From Saprospiraceae bacterium (GTDB taxonomy: Bacteria; Bacteroidota; Bacteroidia; Chitinophagales; Saprospiraceae), in NCBI GenBank assembly GCA_028285545.1, contig JANQPA010000018.1:186001-250000 (forward strand): DNA of 64,000 nucleotides, read 5' to 3'. The position numbers and the translations under genes were made by a program. Positions 28,379-37,291 of the stretch are shown here, one piece after another. Under the pieces are notes generated by a model, which worked only from the letters and a program-made list of their open reading frames with translations, searched no databases and was not told the DNA's origin. Numbering within the stretch: position 1 is the stretch's first letter; each line of letters starts with the position of its first letter.

Positions 28379-29283
28379 TGGAACGCTTAATAATCATATT
28401 GTTTTTATTGACTTCTGTTAACCTTGTTTCTCAACCTGTTATCCGTAGTGATAAAGTAGGACTGTCATTTCAATTAATCGAAGATGGTAACCTGATCAGA
28501 GTAAGAACTTTTGAAGAGAGTATCAACTCAGGCTCCTCTCCTCCTCCATTATTACTTTTTAAGGATCTAGATTTCAACTCTCAGCAACCTGATTTTTACA
28601 TTAATTATGACTTAATCCTTCTTGAAGATCAACTAAATTACCAGGTATCCATAGAATTGTTTGATCAGGAAGGATTATCAGTCAATCTTAATCCAGTGGA
28701 TATAACTGGAGATCATGGGTATATCTACCAAACACCTAAATCCAGGCACCAAATCAGCTTGTTAAATTTTTTGGAATTACCTCTTGAGTTGGATAAAAAA
28801 TACACCATAAATTTAAACTATCAATTGCAGGGAACTGGTTTAGATTGTACTGCACCTCCAAAATTTCAAACCCTTTGGCCTCACTTAGTTGGAGCAGGAG
28901 TTGGGATTGGCATGATAGGACTCGGAGGTTTGGAACATCAAAGATTTGAAAATAAAGAAGTAGAGTATAGTAATCTTTATCAAAATGAAGCCAGTCAATT
29001 ATCTGGAGATGGTATATTAGAAGAATTAGAAGGTCATCGGAGCTCCAATACTTTATATAACGCAATTGGCATTGGAGTACTGCTTATTGATGGAGTCTGG
29101 TTTACCATTCGTTTGCTGAAACATAAAAAGCGCCTCAAAACTTTTTATAAATTTTGCCCCCCAGTCAAAGATACTAAGACTTCTTTCTTTCAAAGTTGGG
29201 AACGAAATCCAACCTCCGGACAGCTAATGCCTACCTTTGGCTTAAGAACAGCTATTGGTTATAAAAGTGACAAAAATGGATAA
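28378..29283 (+). CDS. Exported membrane protein of unknown function
   Basis: This 301-residue protein starts at ATG 28378, sharing one base with the preceding stop. A signal peptide occupies about 1-18 (LIIILFLLTSVNLVSQ). A beta-rich domain (about 20-165) follows. Two hydrophobic segments (about 176-194 with GAGVGIGMIGLGG, and about 230-250) flank a hydrophilic, Glu-rich stretch, and the C-terminus is basic (KHKKRLK). I do not recognise a family. Tight coupling on both sides (1-bp and 8-bp overlaps) makes it a component of the Kelch/WD40/CHAT/STAND block. It may connect the periplasmic propellers to the membrane (inference). Confidence 0.75.
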   Translation: MERLIIILFLLTSVNLVSQPVIRSDKVGLSFQLIEDGNLIRVRTFEESINSGSSPPPLLLFKDLDFNSQQPDFYINYDLILLEDQLNYQVSIELFDQEGLSVNLNPVDITGDHGYIYQTPKSRHQISLLNFLELPLELDKKYTINLNYQLQGTGLDCTAPPKFQTLWPHLVGAGVGIGMIGLGGLEHQRFENKEVEYSNLYQNEASQLSGDGILEELEGHRSSNTLYNAIGIGVLLIDGVWFTIRLLKHKKRLKTFYKFCPPVKDTKTSFFQSWERNPTSGQLMPTFGLRTAIGYKSDKNG

Positions 29284-30910
29284 TATCAAAATAGTTATTA
29301 CATCGGGTTTCCTTTTAATCTCATCCCTTATTTTAGCTCAAAATGATACCATTTGTCTTTACGAGCGTTTTTTTGAGGCTGGTAAAATAGCCTATTATGA
29401 CAATAATTTTGACGATGCCAGAAGCCAATTTAATGCGGCTAAATATTGTCCGGATAAAAATTTAGATAGTTTGAACATTTGGCTTGAAAAGGTCAACCAG
29501 GCAAACATAACCTTTTTAAGAGAACTGGGTGCCGCTAACGAACGGCTAGCACGTATGGCTGAATACAACCGGTTGAATACTATAGCAGGCATAGAAGTAG
29601 ACAAGGAGAATTACAAAAATGCACTTATTTTAATACAAGCAGGAGGAGAAATTTTTGGTAATAATCTACAAATACCTAAGGATAATCTTACTAAGGTTAA
29701 TCTTACTTATAATACGGCTCTTTCATTATACCTGGAAAAACAATTATCTATCAACAATATCAAACCAGATCAGATATCAAGCATTCCGAACCAACCTTAT
29801 TTATTGATTTCTGAAAATGATAGCAGTGCGTACCTATTTGATTATGAAAGCAATAAAGTGGTTTTAAAAACAAAGCACCAAGATTTAATCCGTCAAATAT
29901 GCATCTCCTCCAATGGATCTAAGCTTGCAATAGGTTATCAATCTGGAGTCATTGAACTGATAAATATGGATGTGATAGAGATTAAGACCCTATCTAAACA
30001 TATTGCTCCGATATTAAGCCTTTCATTTTCTTCTAATGGACGCTACCTGGGAAGTTCTGCCAGAGATGGCAAAGCCTTCATTTGGGATTCAGAAGGACAA
30101 TTAAATGAAAGCCTATTCTCCTCTCCACATCACTATTATCAAATCCTAAAAGAACAGGAATACCAAGTTTTCAGGTCTTCAACAGGTGAAATATTTATCC
30201 AAAAAGATGGTAATGAGACTTTTACCCTTCAACTTCCATACCCTAAAGATCTTAAATTATCTCCCACAAATTCTCACTTATTAATCAAATCTATTTCTGG
30301 AGGTTTTTTTACTGTTGACCTTACTCAATCTTCTTTTGATCCAAGACCTCTTATTGAGCAAAACTCTAAAATAAATGAGGCTACCTTTCACCCCTCTGGA
30401 AAAGAAATAATTAGCTATTTCAATAATTCTCATTCTGCCACAATCCATATCCAAACATTAGATGGTCATATCAAAACGAAAGTGTATCATGAAGCTAAGC
30501 TTAGTGGTTTAGGTTTAAGTCCAAATCAATTTGCCACTTTTGGAGCGAACGAATCTATTAAAATCTGGAATCTACAAGGGCAATTATTAAAATCTCTTTC
30601 AGGGCATTCTTCATCTATAAAATCTGTGCTGTATAACCCAAAGTATAAAACCTGGTTAAGTCAAAGCCTCGATGGCAATTTGTGGCTTTGGGATCAAGAA
30701 GGCACTTTATTGTTGACCATTAATGGATTAGATTCAAATTATCCAATTTTCTTTTCGTCCAACTTTAATGAAATATTGGGCTTTAAACAAGCTGAATTGT
30801 TTAAATGGCCAATGCCCTCCTATGCCAGTCAAAAAATTTCTTTTTCACCGGAAGACTTTATTTTGGTAAATAAACAATTTAAAATTTTAAAGATTGGAAA
30901 CAAGGAGTGA
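29276..30910 (+). CDS. Exported WD40-repeat protein
   Basis: This 544-residue protein starts at ATG 29276, overlapping the previous gene by 8 bp. It begins with a signal peptide (ends ILAQ, about residue 21). A short helical, TPR-like region follows (about 28-150, YYDNNFDDARSQFNAAKY). At least six WD40-type blades follow (about 165-530), e.g. LSFSSNGRYLGSSARDGKAFIWD and YNPKYKTWLSQSLDGNLWLWD. Such TPR-WD40 parts are often the C-terminal sensor of STAND NTPases. Here the propeller is a separate exported protein encoded two genes before a STAND NTPase without WD40 repeats. It may be its detached sensor (inference). There is a 70-bp gap before the CHAT gene. Confidence 0.82.
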   Translation: MDNIKIVITSGFLLISSLILAQNDTICLYERFFEAGKIAYYDNNFDDARSQFNAAKYCPDKNLDSLNIWLEKVNQANITFLRELGAANERLARMAEYNRLNTIAGIEVDKENYKNALILIQAGGEIFGNNLQIPKDNLTKVNLTYNTALSLYLEKQLSINNIKPDQISSIPNQPYLLISENDSSAYLFDYESNKVVLKTKHQDLIRQICISSNGSKLAIGYQSGVIELINMDVIEIKTLSKHIAPILSLSFSSNGRYLGSSARDGKAFIWDSEGQLNESLFSSPHHYYQILKEQEYQVFRSSTGEIFIQKDGNETFTLQLPYPKDLKLSPTNSHLLIKSISGGFFTVDLTQSSFDPRPLIEQNSKINEATFHPSGKEIISYFNNSHSATIHIQTLDGHIKTKVYHEAKLSGLGLSPNQFATFGANESIKIWNLQGQLLKSLSGHSSSIKSVLYNPKYKTWLSQSLDGNLWLWDQEGTLLLTINGLDSNYPIFFSSNFNEILGFKQAELFKWPMPSYASQKISFSPEDFILVNKQFKILKIGNKE

Positions 30911-30980
30911 CATATTTACCATATTCTTAAATTGATATCGAATTTTTTTATCTTTCCATTAATGTAATATACTGCTTTAA

Positions 30981-32705
30981 ATGGACGTCATTTTTTTAAC
31001 CTATGCGAATAGTCATGAAAATTTTCTTCCTTCCTTAAGAGAAGAAAGTGATGCCATTTATCGTGCTCTAGCTCCAGGAGCCATGAAGCAACATTATTTA
31101 TTGCATAATGATCCTTTGACCTCTTTAGACAAAATCGCAGAGTTTTTGATTCTCTATAAGGAACGCTTAATGATTTATCATTTCGGAGGCCATGCAGATC
31201 AAAAATCTCTTGATTTAAGTGGAGAAATTGCACATTCCAAAGGCATTGCACACATCTTAGGTCAATGTCCAAAACTAAAATTAGCGGTTCTTAACGGTTG
31301 TTCTACCCAGGGACAAGTAGAGGCCCTACTCAATAATGGAGTTCCAATTGTTATTGCTACGAGTGCTCCCATTGAAGATGCAAAAGCGCAAAAATTTGCA
31401 AGCACCTTTTACCAATCCTTAAGTAATGGTATGACCATTATGGATGCTTTCGAAATGGCAATAGGTGTGGTCACCAGCCTGGCTCCGGATTTAGAGCATC
31501 AAATTGCCAGAAACTTGCAATTTTTAGACGAAGAAAAAGATAAAGCTGTTTGGGGATTTTTTTATAAAGAGGAAAACAGAAACTTACTTAATTTCAAGTT
31601 GCCTACACTTACCCATTACCCGGTTCCTTCCAATTATACGGTGAATGATAATTTAATTAATAAACTTTGGGAATCTCTTAAAGAAGTTATAGGAGACCGG
31701 CTAACAGGAATCGATGATGAGATGATCGATCCCGCTGAACAACGTATGGCAGTTATCAATAATTACCCGGCCCCTGTAAACGAAAAACTGAGGCTTCTGA
31801 TGGTCCCCTTGCATGGGATTCAGGACAGCGCTGATAAACTTGGATTGGCTCGGCTTAACCAAATGGTTCAAGCCTATAGAATTCTTATGGACTTGCTTTC
31901 TTTTACCCTGCTTGCCCAGCTATGGGAAACGGGTTTAACCAAAGGAAGTTTGGAAATACCTAATGAAGAATTACAAACATTTAAAGAATTTTTACAGCGA
32001 CAACCAGATAACCAACAAACTTTCGATTATTTAAATCTAATTAGAAGCATCTGGAAAATCATTAATCTAAATGGAGGAAATTATTTCATTAGTGAGTTAT
32101 CAAAAATAAATGAGTGGATTGAAAAACAAGGTACCTTTCAAGAAGCCACCTTTTTCCTGGAAGCACTTCGGTTAAACATCGAAAAAGGTCAAATCAACCC
32201 GCAGGAAATAGTTGAATACTGTATTAGAGCGGAAGAAAGTTTAACTGAAATTCTTTGTAAACTTTGTTTTCTTGCTAAATACTCAATCGTTACCATCCAA
32301 AGTATAGATGTTTTAAAATATCGTCATGCCCAAGAAGCAAGTTTTGAGCATGTAATTGTTATTCTTCGAAATTTGTTAGGAGGTTATCACGAACGCAAAC
32401 TTAAGAGGCCCAAATTTATGGACAACAGATCCATTGTCCTATATAATCACAGTACTAAAGAATTTTTGAGCCTGACTCCTTTTATTATCAACAAAAATGC
32501 TTTTGAAAAAAGTGAAGGGGTATTGGTTGACCTTTATTTTTACGAATATCTGAATCCAGATCGTGAAACATATGTTTTTCAGAATGTCCAAAAACCAACG
32601 GGCTATGATTCAAAACTATACATCCAGAAGAACACACCTGGATTAGGGATCATTTTTGAACAAATGGAAGCTTTACAATCTCTCCTCAATAAAACCCAAT
32701 TATGA
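30981..32705 (+). CDS. Cytoplasmic CHAT-domain protease
   Basis: This 574-residue protein has no signal peptide. An N-terminal CHAT/caspase-like domain (about 1-190) has the His-Cys dyad H71 (YHFGGHADQ) and C107 (VLNGCSTQGQ). The following IVIATSAPIED and FASTFYQSLSNGMTIMDAF match CHAT strand-helix elements. The remaining ~380 residues are mostly helical and unrecognised, probably a regulatory or adaptor part. The stop overlaps the start of the STAND NTPase gene by 4 bp (ATGA), a strong sign of a stoichiometric pair. By analogy with caspase/metacaspase and CHAT effectors controlled by STAND switches, NTPase activation may trigger the protease. The substrate is unknown. It differs in layout from the two exported TPR-CHAT proteins. 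Confidence 0.85.
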   Translation: MDVIFLTYANSHENFLPSLREESDAIYRALAPGAMKQHYLLHNDPLTSLDKIAEFLILYKERLMIYHFGGHADQKSLDLSGEIAHSKGIAHILGQCPKLKLAVLNGCSTQGQVEALLNNGVPIVIATSAPIEDAKAQKFASTFYQSLSNGMTIMDAFEMAIGVVTSLAPDLEHQIARNLQFLDEEKDKAVWGFFYKEENRNLLNFKLPTLTHYPVPSNYTVNDNLINKLWESLKEVIGDRLTGIDDEMIDPAEQRMAVINNYPAPVNEKLRLLMVPLHGIQDSADKLGLARLNQMVQAYRILMDLLSFTLLAQLWETGLTKGSLEIPNEELQTFKEFLQRQPDNQQTFDYLNLIRSIWKIINLNGGNYFISELSKINEWIEKQGTFQEATFFLEALRLNIEKGQINPQEIVEYCIRAEESLTEILCKLCFLAKYSIVTIQSIDVLKYRHAQEASFEHVIVILRNLLGGYHERKLKRPKFMDNRSIVLYNHSTKEFLSLTPFIINKNAFEKSEGVLVDLYFYEYLNPDRETYVFQNVQKPTGYDSKLYIQKNTPGLGIIFEQMEALQSLLNKTQL

Positions 32706-34807
32706 AAAGTCCTTTCAAATTCCTGGATGCTTATACCCTGGAAGATAAAGAGGTCTTTTTCGGGAGAAGAGAAGAAGTCCTTAAATTATTTGGGGAGCTG
32801 AAAAAAAATCGCTTGGTTTTAGTTTATGGGCAATCTGGTACCGGAAAAACCAGCCTGGTTCAGTGTGGTCTGGCAAGTCAATATGAATTGACAGATTGGT
32901 TACCTATTTCCATCAGAAGAGGTGAAAATATTAATGCTTCCTTTTCTGCAGCCCTGGAAGAAAATTTGGGCAGTCCAATGTTAAAAGATTACCCTTCCAC
33001 CATCCAACGGATATTTGCTCTTTATCTACGCCCCATTTATTTAATCTTCGATCAGTTTGAAGAATTATTTATTCTGGGAAGTCCTGAGGAAAGAAAACAA
33101 TTTATTGATAATATTGAAACCATCCTTTCTGCAAGGATTGCTTGCAGGATTTTATTTGTCCTACGAGAGGAATACCTTCCGTATCTCTATGAATTTGAAT
33201 TAACCATCCCATTTTTAATGGACAGTAGACTTCGGGTAGAACCTATGAATAATGTTCGTGTCAAAGAAGTCATGCAATCTTCTTTTTCCAAATTTAATAT
33301 TCAAGTCCAAGGAGATTCAGAGCAGCAAATGCAAATAATGATTGATAATATTAGTGGGGAAAAAACTGGTATTCAACTTCCTTATTTGCAGGTTTATTTA
33401 GATATGCTATACCGGAAAAGCTTTTCCAATGCATTTAATGGAGATGGAAATGTTGATAATCTGCCTTCAATAACTTTTTCAGAAACCGATATTTCTGAGT
33501 TGGGTAAAATGGAAAATGTCCTAGAACAGTTTCTTATTGAACAGGAGAGTGAGATACAAAAAGAAATTCAACACCTTGAGCACACAATATCTGACCAGGC
33601 TGTTTCTTTTATTTTAGACGGTTTCGTAACGGATGAAGGAACTAAACGGCCCATTCACTACCATTTAGAAGATCAAAATATCCAGATTGACGGCAGGTTT
33701 AAAACCTTCTTTCCCAATCTTCCTGAGGAAATTCTTTCACTAAGTCTAAAAGAATTGGAGCAAAGACGGATAATCAGACTTTCGGATACTACTATTGAAC
33801 TAGCACATGATAGCCTTGCAGCTCTCATTTATAATAAACGAACAGATGAGCAAAAGCGGTTAAACGAAATCTCTAGTCGTATTTCAGCTGCCTATAGGGA
33901 ATACAGGGCCAGTGATCTATTCCTTACAAAAAAGCAATTAAACACCATAGATCCTTATTTGGATCAAATTAACCTTCCGGATCACTTAAACCAATTTGTG
34001 GACAATAGTCGTAAGGCCATTAAGGAACTGGAAGAAGAAGAATTGCTACGTCAAAAGGAAGAATTAGAAAAGGAAAAGCAACTGCGGAATCAGGCGGAAG
34101 TAGCCCAAGCCGAGGCCCAAACCAATGAAAAAAAGGCCAGGCAGCAAAGAAATATAGCTCGTATAATTTCGGTTATTACTCTTTTAGCTATGTCAATAGC
34201 CTTTATCCAGTTTCAAATAGCCAATCAAGCCAAAGAACGAGCCGAAGAAGAAGAACGGAAGGCCAATGTTGCCCTCAATGATTTGAAAATTAGTCAGGCC
34301 AGGACACAACAGCTGAATTATGAACGCTATTTGGAAAGCGGCAAACTCAGGATGCAGGCAGGAAATTATAGGGGTGCCATAACTTTATTTCAAGTAGCAT
34401 TAACTTATGATTCTACTCAAACAGAGCCTGCCGACTCTATAAAAGTTGCTGAACAGAAATTTGGCATCACCTATAGGTTTCAGGAATTTATGGATCTTGG
34501 AGATATTGCCTTTGAAAAAGATAATCTAATTGCTGCCATCAGAAATTATATTCAAGCTAATAAACTGAATGTAAATCAGGCTAGAAAATTCGATTCCCAA
34601 AATAAAATTGACCAGTGTCAAAATGGAATGGTTCCTAAATATGACAACCATATTGAAGCAGCAGTGGCTTTTAAAAATGCCAGAAATTGTTCATTGGCCC
34701 GGCAAAGTTTAAATTCTGCTAAATCTTATCATCCATATCTAAAATCAAGGGATATCAATAGACAAAAATCCATCATTGAAGAAATAGAAGCCGCTTGTAA
34801 AAACTGA
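32702..34807 (+). CDS. Membrane-anchored STAND NTPase (nSTAND1-like)
   Basis: This 701-residue protein starts with SPFKFLDAY and EVFFGRREE, the usual lead-in of nSTAND1 proteins. Walker A is GQSGTGKT (43-50) and Walker B LIFDQFEE (114-121). A winged-helix end is marked by IELAHDSLAALI (365-376). A charged coiled coil (about 435-485) leads to one membrane segment (about 486-504), a second short coiled coil, and a C-terminal TPR-like part (about 540-625). The NTPase would face the cytoplasm and the TPR part the periplasm, so it can report on envelope events. Many relatives carry WD40 repeats at the C-terminus. These are missing here, while an exported WD40 protein is encoded nearby. It is translationally coupled to the CHAT protease. 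Confidence 0.85.
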   Translation: MKSPFKFLDAYTLEDKEVFFGRREEVLKLFGELKKNRLVLVYGQSGTGKTSLVQCGLASQYELTDWLPISIRRGENINASFSAALEENLGSPMLKDYPSTIQRIFALYLRPIYLIFDQFEELFILGSPEERKQFIDNIETILSARIACRILFVLREEYLPYLYEFELTIPFLMDSRLRVEPMNNVRVKEVMQSSFSKFNIQVQGDSEQQMQIMIDNISGEKTGIQLPYLQVYLDMLYRKSFSNAFNGDGNVDNLPSITFSETDISELGKMENVLEQFLIEQESEIQKEIQHLEHTISDQAVSFILDGFVTDEGTKRPIHYHLEDQNIQIDGRFKTFFPNLPEEILSLSLKELEQRRIIRLSDTTIELAHDSLAALIYNKRTDEQKRLNEISSRISAAYREYRASDLFLTKKQLNTIDPYLDQINLPDHLNQFVDNSRKAIKELEEEELLRQKEELEKEKQLRNQAEVAQAEAQTNEKKARQQRNIARIISVITLLAMSIAFIQFQIANQAKERAEEEERKANVALNDLKISQARTQQLNYERYLESGKLRMQAGNYRGAITLFQVALTYDSTQTEPADSIKVAEQKFGITYRFQEFMDLGDIAFEKDNLIAAIRNYIQANKLNVNQARKFDSQNKIDQCQNGMVPKYDNHIEAAVAFKNARNCSLARQSLNSAKSYHPYLKSRDINRQKSIIEEIEAACKN

Positions 34808-34834
34808 TCTAGTCAAATTATTCAAAATAGAAGA

Positions 34835-35611
34835 ATGAAAATAGTCGATCTAAAATACATTAAGATAGCCACAACACTGATTTTATTCTTAAGCATTATT
34901 TTACCTGGGATTGGTCAGGATACTCAAAAGAACCCCAAGTTGTTTATTGGCGGCGGAGCTTTATCAGAGAATATGTACCTGGAATTTAGTAAGCTGGCGG
35001 GTCCTGATGCAAACCTTGTTGTAGTTCCAACGGCTTCAAGCAGGGAGGTGGATGCAGAAAAAATTCAAAAACTTTGGCAATCTAGAGGCATAGCTGAAGT
35101 CAGTGTTTTGCATACCAGAGATCGAGCAGTGGCTTCGTCTGATGAGTTCGTTAAGCCACTTAAAAAAGCAACGGCCGTTTGGTTCAATGGGGGTTCACAA
35201 CAAAGGATTGCTGATGCCTATCTTGGCACACCAGTAGAAGATGAAATTTACCAGCTCTTACAACGGGGTGGAATCATTGGAGGAAGCTCAGCCGGAGCAG
35301 CCATACAATCAAAGGTAATGATTACAGGAGGGAAAACAGAACCAAAAATCACTTCCGGCATGGATCTAGCCAAGGGAGTTATCCTGGATCAGCATTTTTT
35401 AAAAAGAAACCGACTTTCCCGTCTTATGTCCGCCGTCCGTACCCATCCTGAATTAATTGGATTTGGTATAGATGAGGATACTGCCATCATTGTAAGTGGT
35501 GATGGCTACAAAGTTATTGGAGCATCCTATGTCATACGTGTCGAATGGGTTGAAGGTCAATTAAAAATTGATGCATATGAAAATGGAGATATCATCCCCA
35601 TAAGCAATTAA
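34835..35611 (+). CDS. Exported peptidase S51, cyanophycinase-like
   Basis: This 258-residue protein has a signal peptide (about 1-27, ends PGIGQ). It belongs to the S51 family of serine peptidases (cyanophycinase, dipeptidase E, isoaspartyl peptidase). Motifs are FIGGGAL (38-43), VVPTASSR (64-70), VWFNGGSQQRI (115-125), and the nucleophile elbow GGSSAGA with probable S152, plus LDQHFLKRNR (H187). The domain is complete. The substrate may be cyanophycin-like or isoaspartyl peptides; the fold alone does not settle it. It lies 27 bp after the STAND gene on the same strand and may be cotranscribed. Confidence 0.85.
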   Translation: MKIVDLKYIKIATTLILFLSIILPGIGQDTQKNPKLFIGGGALSENMYLEFSKLAGPDANLVVVPTASSREVDAEKIQKLWQSRGIAEVSVLHTRDRAVASSDEFVKPLKKATAVWFNGGSQQRIADAYLGTPVEDEIYQLLQRGGIIGGSSAGAAIQSKVMITGGKTEPKITSGMDLAKGVILDQHFLKRNRLSRLMSAVRTHPELIGFGIDEDTAIIVSGDGYKVIGASYVIRVEWVEGQLKIDAYENGDIIPISN

Positions 35612-35625
35612 TAAATATTAATCAT

Positions 35626-37017
35626 CTAAACGGCTCCTCTAATCTCCTCTATCTCTTCAATTGTTTTGGGTTTTGCTTTGCCCAAAAGTTGAGCCCCATT
35701 TTGGGTCATCACGAAATCTTCTTCATTTCTGATACCTCCAAAATCACTGTATTCATTTACCTTGTCCCAACAAATAAAGTCATCAAATTTCTTTTCTGAA
35801 CGCCACAGATCTATCAGTTCAGGAATAAAATATATACCAGGCTCAATAGTAAAGACATGGCCAGATTGTAAAGGCTTGGCCAATCGCAGAGATTTCAAAC
35901 CAAACTGCTTGCTTTTTGCTTGACCGTCATAGCCCACCCATACTTCGCCAAGATCTTCCATATCATGTACATCTAAACCCATCATATGACCCGTACCGCA
36001 GGGAAAAAACAAGGCATGAGCCCCTTCTTCGACTGCTTCTTCTGTATTTCCTCTGGTTAGGCCTAAAGATTTTAATCCCTCAAAAATGGTTTTACAAGCA
36101 GCTATATGTGCATTTTTAAATGGAATACCCAATCCCAGGGCATCAATAGCAGCCTGATGAGCATCCAAGGTTATTTGATAAATGTCCTTTTGTTTTTGAC
36201 TGAATTTTTCACTTACTGGTATGGTACTCGATAAATCACCTGAATACAACAGTTGATTTTCAAAACCCGCATCAATCAAAAACAAATCCCCCTCTTCAAT
36301 AATATTTCCATGATAATGGTTATGCAAATTCTGACCATTAATGGTTGCAATGATGGGAAAGGAAATATTACCCCCTGCAGCAATGGCCACTTTATGTACT
36401 TCAGCAGTCACCTGAGCTTCGGTCATCCCAGGTTTTGCAAATTTCATGGCGGCTACATGCATATCTACAGATACATCTACCGCCTGTTGCAGCTGAGCAA
36501 TTTCTTCATCTGTCTTAAATTCACGCTGATTTATTATGGCTTTAATTAATTTTAGGGAGCTTTGGGGGGCAATCTCCCTGGGAGAAATTCCAATCAGGTC
36601 ATGCAATTTTATTTTATTCTCCGAACGATATAAAGGTAAAAAATGGAGGGGCTGCCCAGATTGTTTTGTTGTTTCTAGAAAGGAAGCCAATTTGCTAATC
36701 GACCTCACATTTGTTACACCACAATTATCTGCCTGTTCAATGATGGTTTTTTGCGTTCCTCGCCAAACATAATCTTCAACTGTATATTCGTTTCCAAATA
36801 GGATTTCCATATCCCTATCAAGGTCAATAACTGCTACCAGATCTGGGCGTTGAATCCCAAAATAGTAGGAGAAGGTACTATCCTGCCTAAAATGATAAGT
36901 ATTATCTGTATAATTCATCGGAGACTCTTCATTGCCAAATAATAATATCAGGCCATTACCTACTTTTTCTTTTAGTACCTTTCTCCGTTCAACATAAGTG
37001 TTTTTTGGAAACATCAT
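35626..37017 (-). CDS. pepP: Xaa-Pro aminopeptidase (aminopeptidase P)
   Basis: This 463-residue M24B metallopeptidase cleaves the N-terminal residue before proline. An N-terminal AMP_N creatinase-like domain (about 5-140) precedes the pita-bread domain (about 170-440). The five dimetal ligands are visible: D249 (LIDAG), D261 (YSGDLSS), H344 (GTGHMMGLDVHD), E392 (IEPGIYF) and E432 (GIRNEED). There is no signal peptide, so it is cytoplasmic. It is convergent with the S51 peptidase gene, 14 bp apart. Together with DPP-IV nearby it suggests use of proline-containing peptides. Confidence 0.92.
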   Translation of the reverse strand: MMFPKNTYVERRKVLKEKVGNGLILLFGNEESPMNYTDNTYHFRQDSTFSYYFGIQRPDLVAVIDLDRDMEILFGNEYTVEDYVWRGTQKTIIEQADNCGVTNVRSISKLASFLETTKQSGQPLHFLPLYRSENKIKLHDLIGISPREIAPQSSLKLIKAIINQREFKTDEEIAQLQQAVDVSVDMHVAAMKFAKPGMTEAQVTAEVHKVAIAAGGNISFPIIATINGQNLHNHYHGNIIEEGDLFLIDAGFENQLLYSGDLSSTIPVSEKFSQKQKDIYQITLDAHQAAIDALGLGIPFKNAHIAACKTIFEGLKSLGLTRGNTEEAVEEGAHALFFPCGTGHMMGLDVHDMEDLGEVWVGYDGQAKSKQFGLKSLRLAKPLQSGHVFTIEPGIYFIPELIDLWRSEKKFDDFICWDKVNEYSDFGGIRNEEDFVMTQNGAQLLGKAKPKTIEEIEEIRGAV

Positions 37018-37145
37018 TGTTTAAAAATTTAACAGAATTTACAATATTAAATAAATTCTCAGTGGGCTAATATTACCCTGGATTAATAGCTTAAAATAAT
37101 GAGAATAAGTTTAATTTAACGCAGACTAAAACATTGAATGTCTCA

Positions 37146-37201
37146 GCCTTAGGCAGACAAGCGTAGCAGTCTGTGTGCGTTAGCCCCCGTCTGCCGGAGG
37201 C
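37146..37201. repeat. GC-richer inverted repeat, REP-like
   Basis: Arms at 37146-37158 and 37189-37201 (cores GGCAGAC and GTCTGCC) pair over 13 positions with two mismatches. The base composition is clearly richer in G and C than the surrounding spacer. It sits in the 274-bp divergent gap before the enolase-superfamily gene. Nothing else is visible in that gap. Confidence 0.4.
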
Positions 37202-37291
37202 ATGATGTGTCAAAAAATCAAATTTAAAGTAATCCATACTTGTATCAAGCAGTTCCAGAGAAAATATTTTTAAAAGACTTAATGCTTCAAA

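Noticed and set aside
35596..35611. AT-only palindrome at the end of the S51 peptidase gene as a terminator
   Set aside because: Seven A/T pairs with a 2-base centre overlapping the stop codon are too weak and too likely by chance in this AT-rich DNA.
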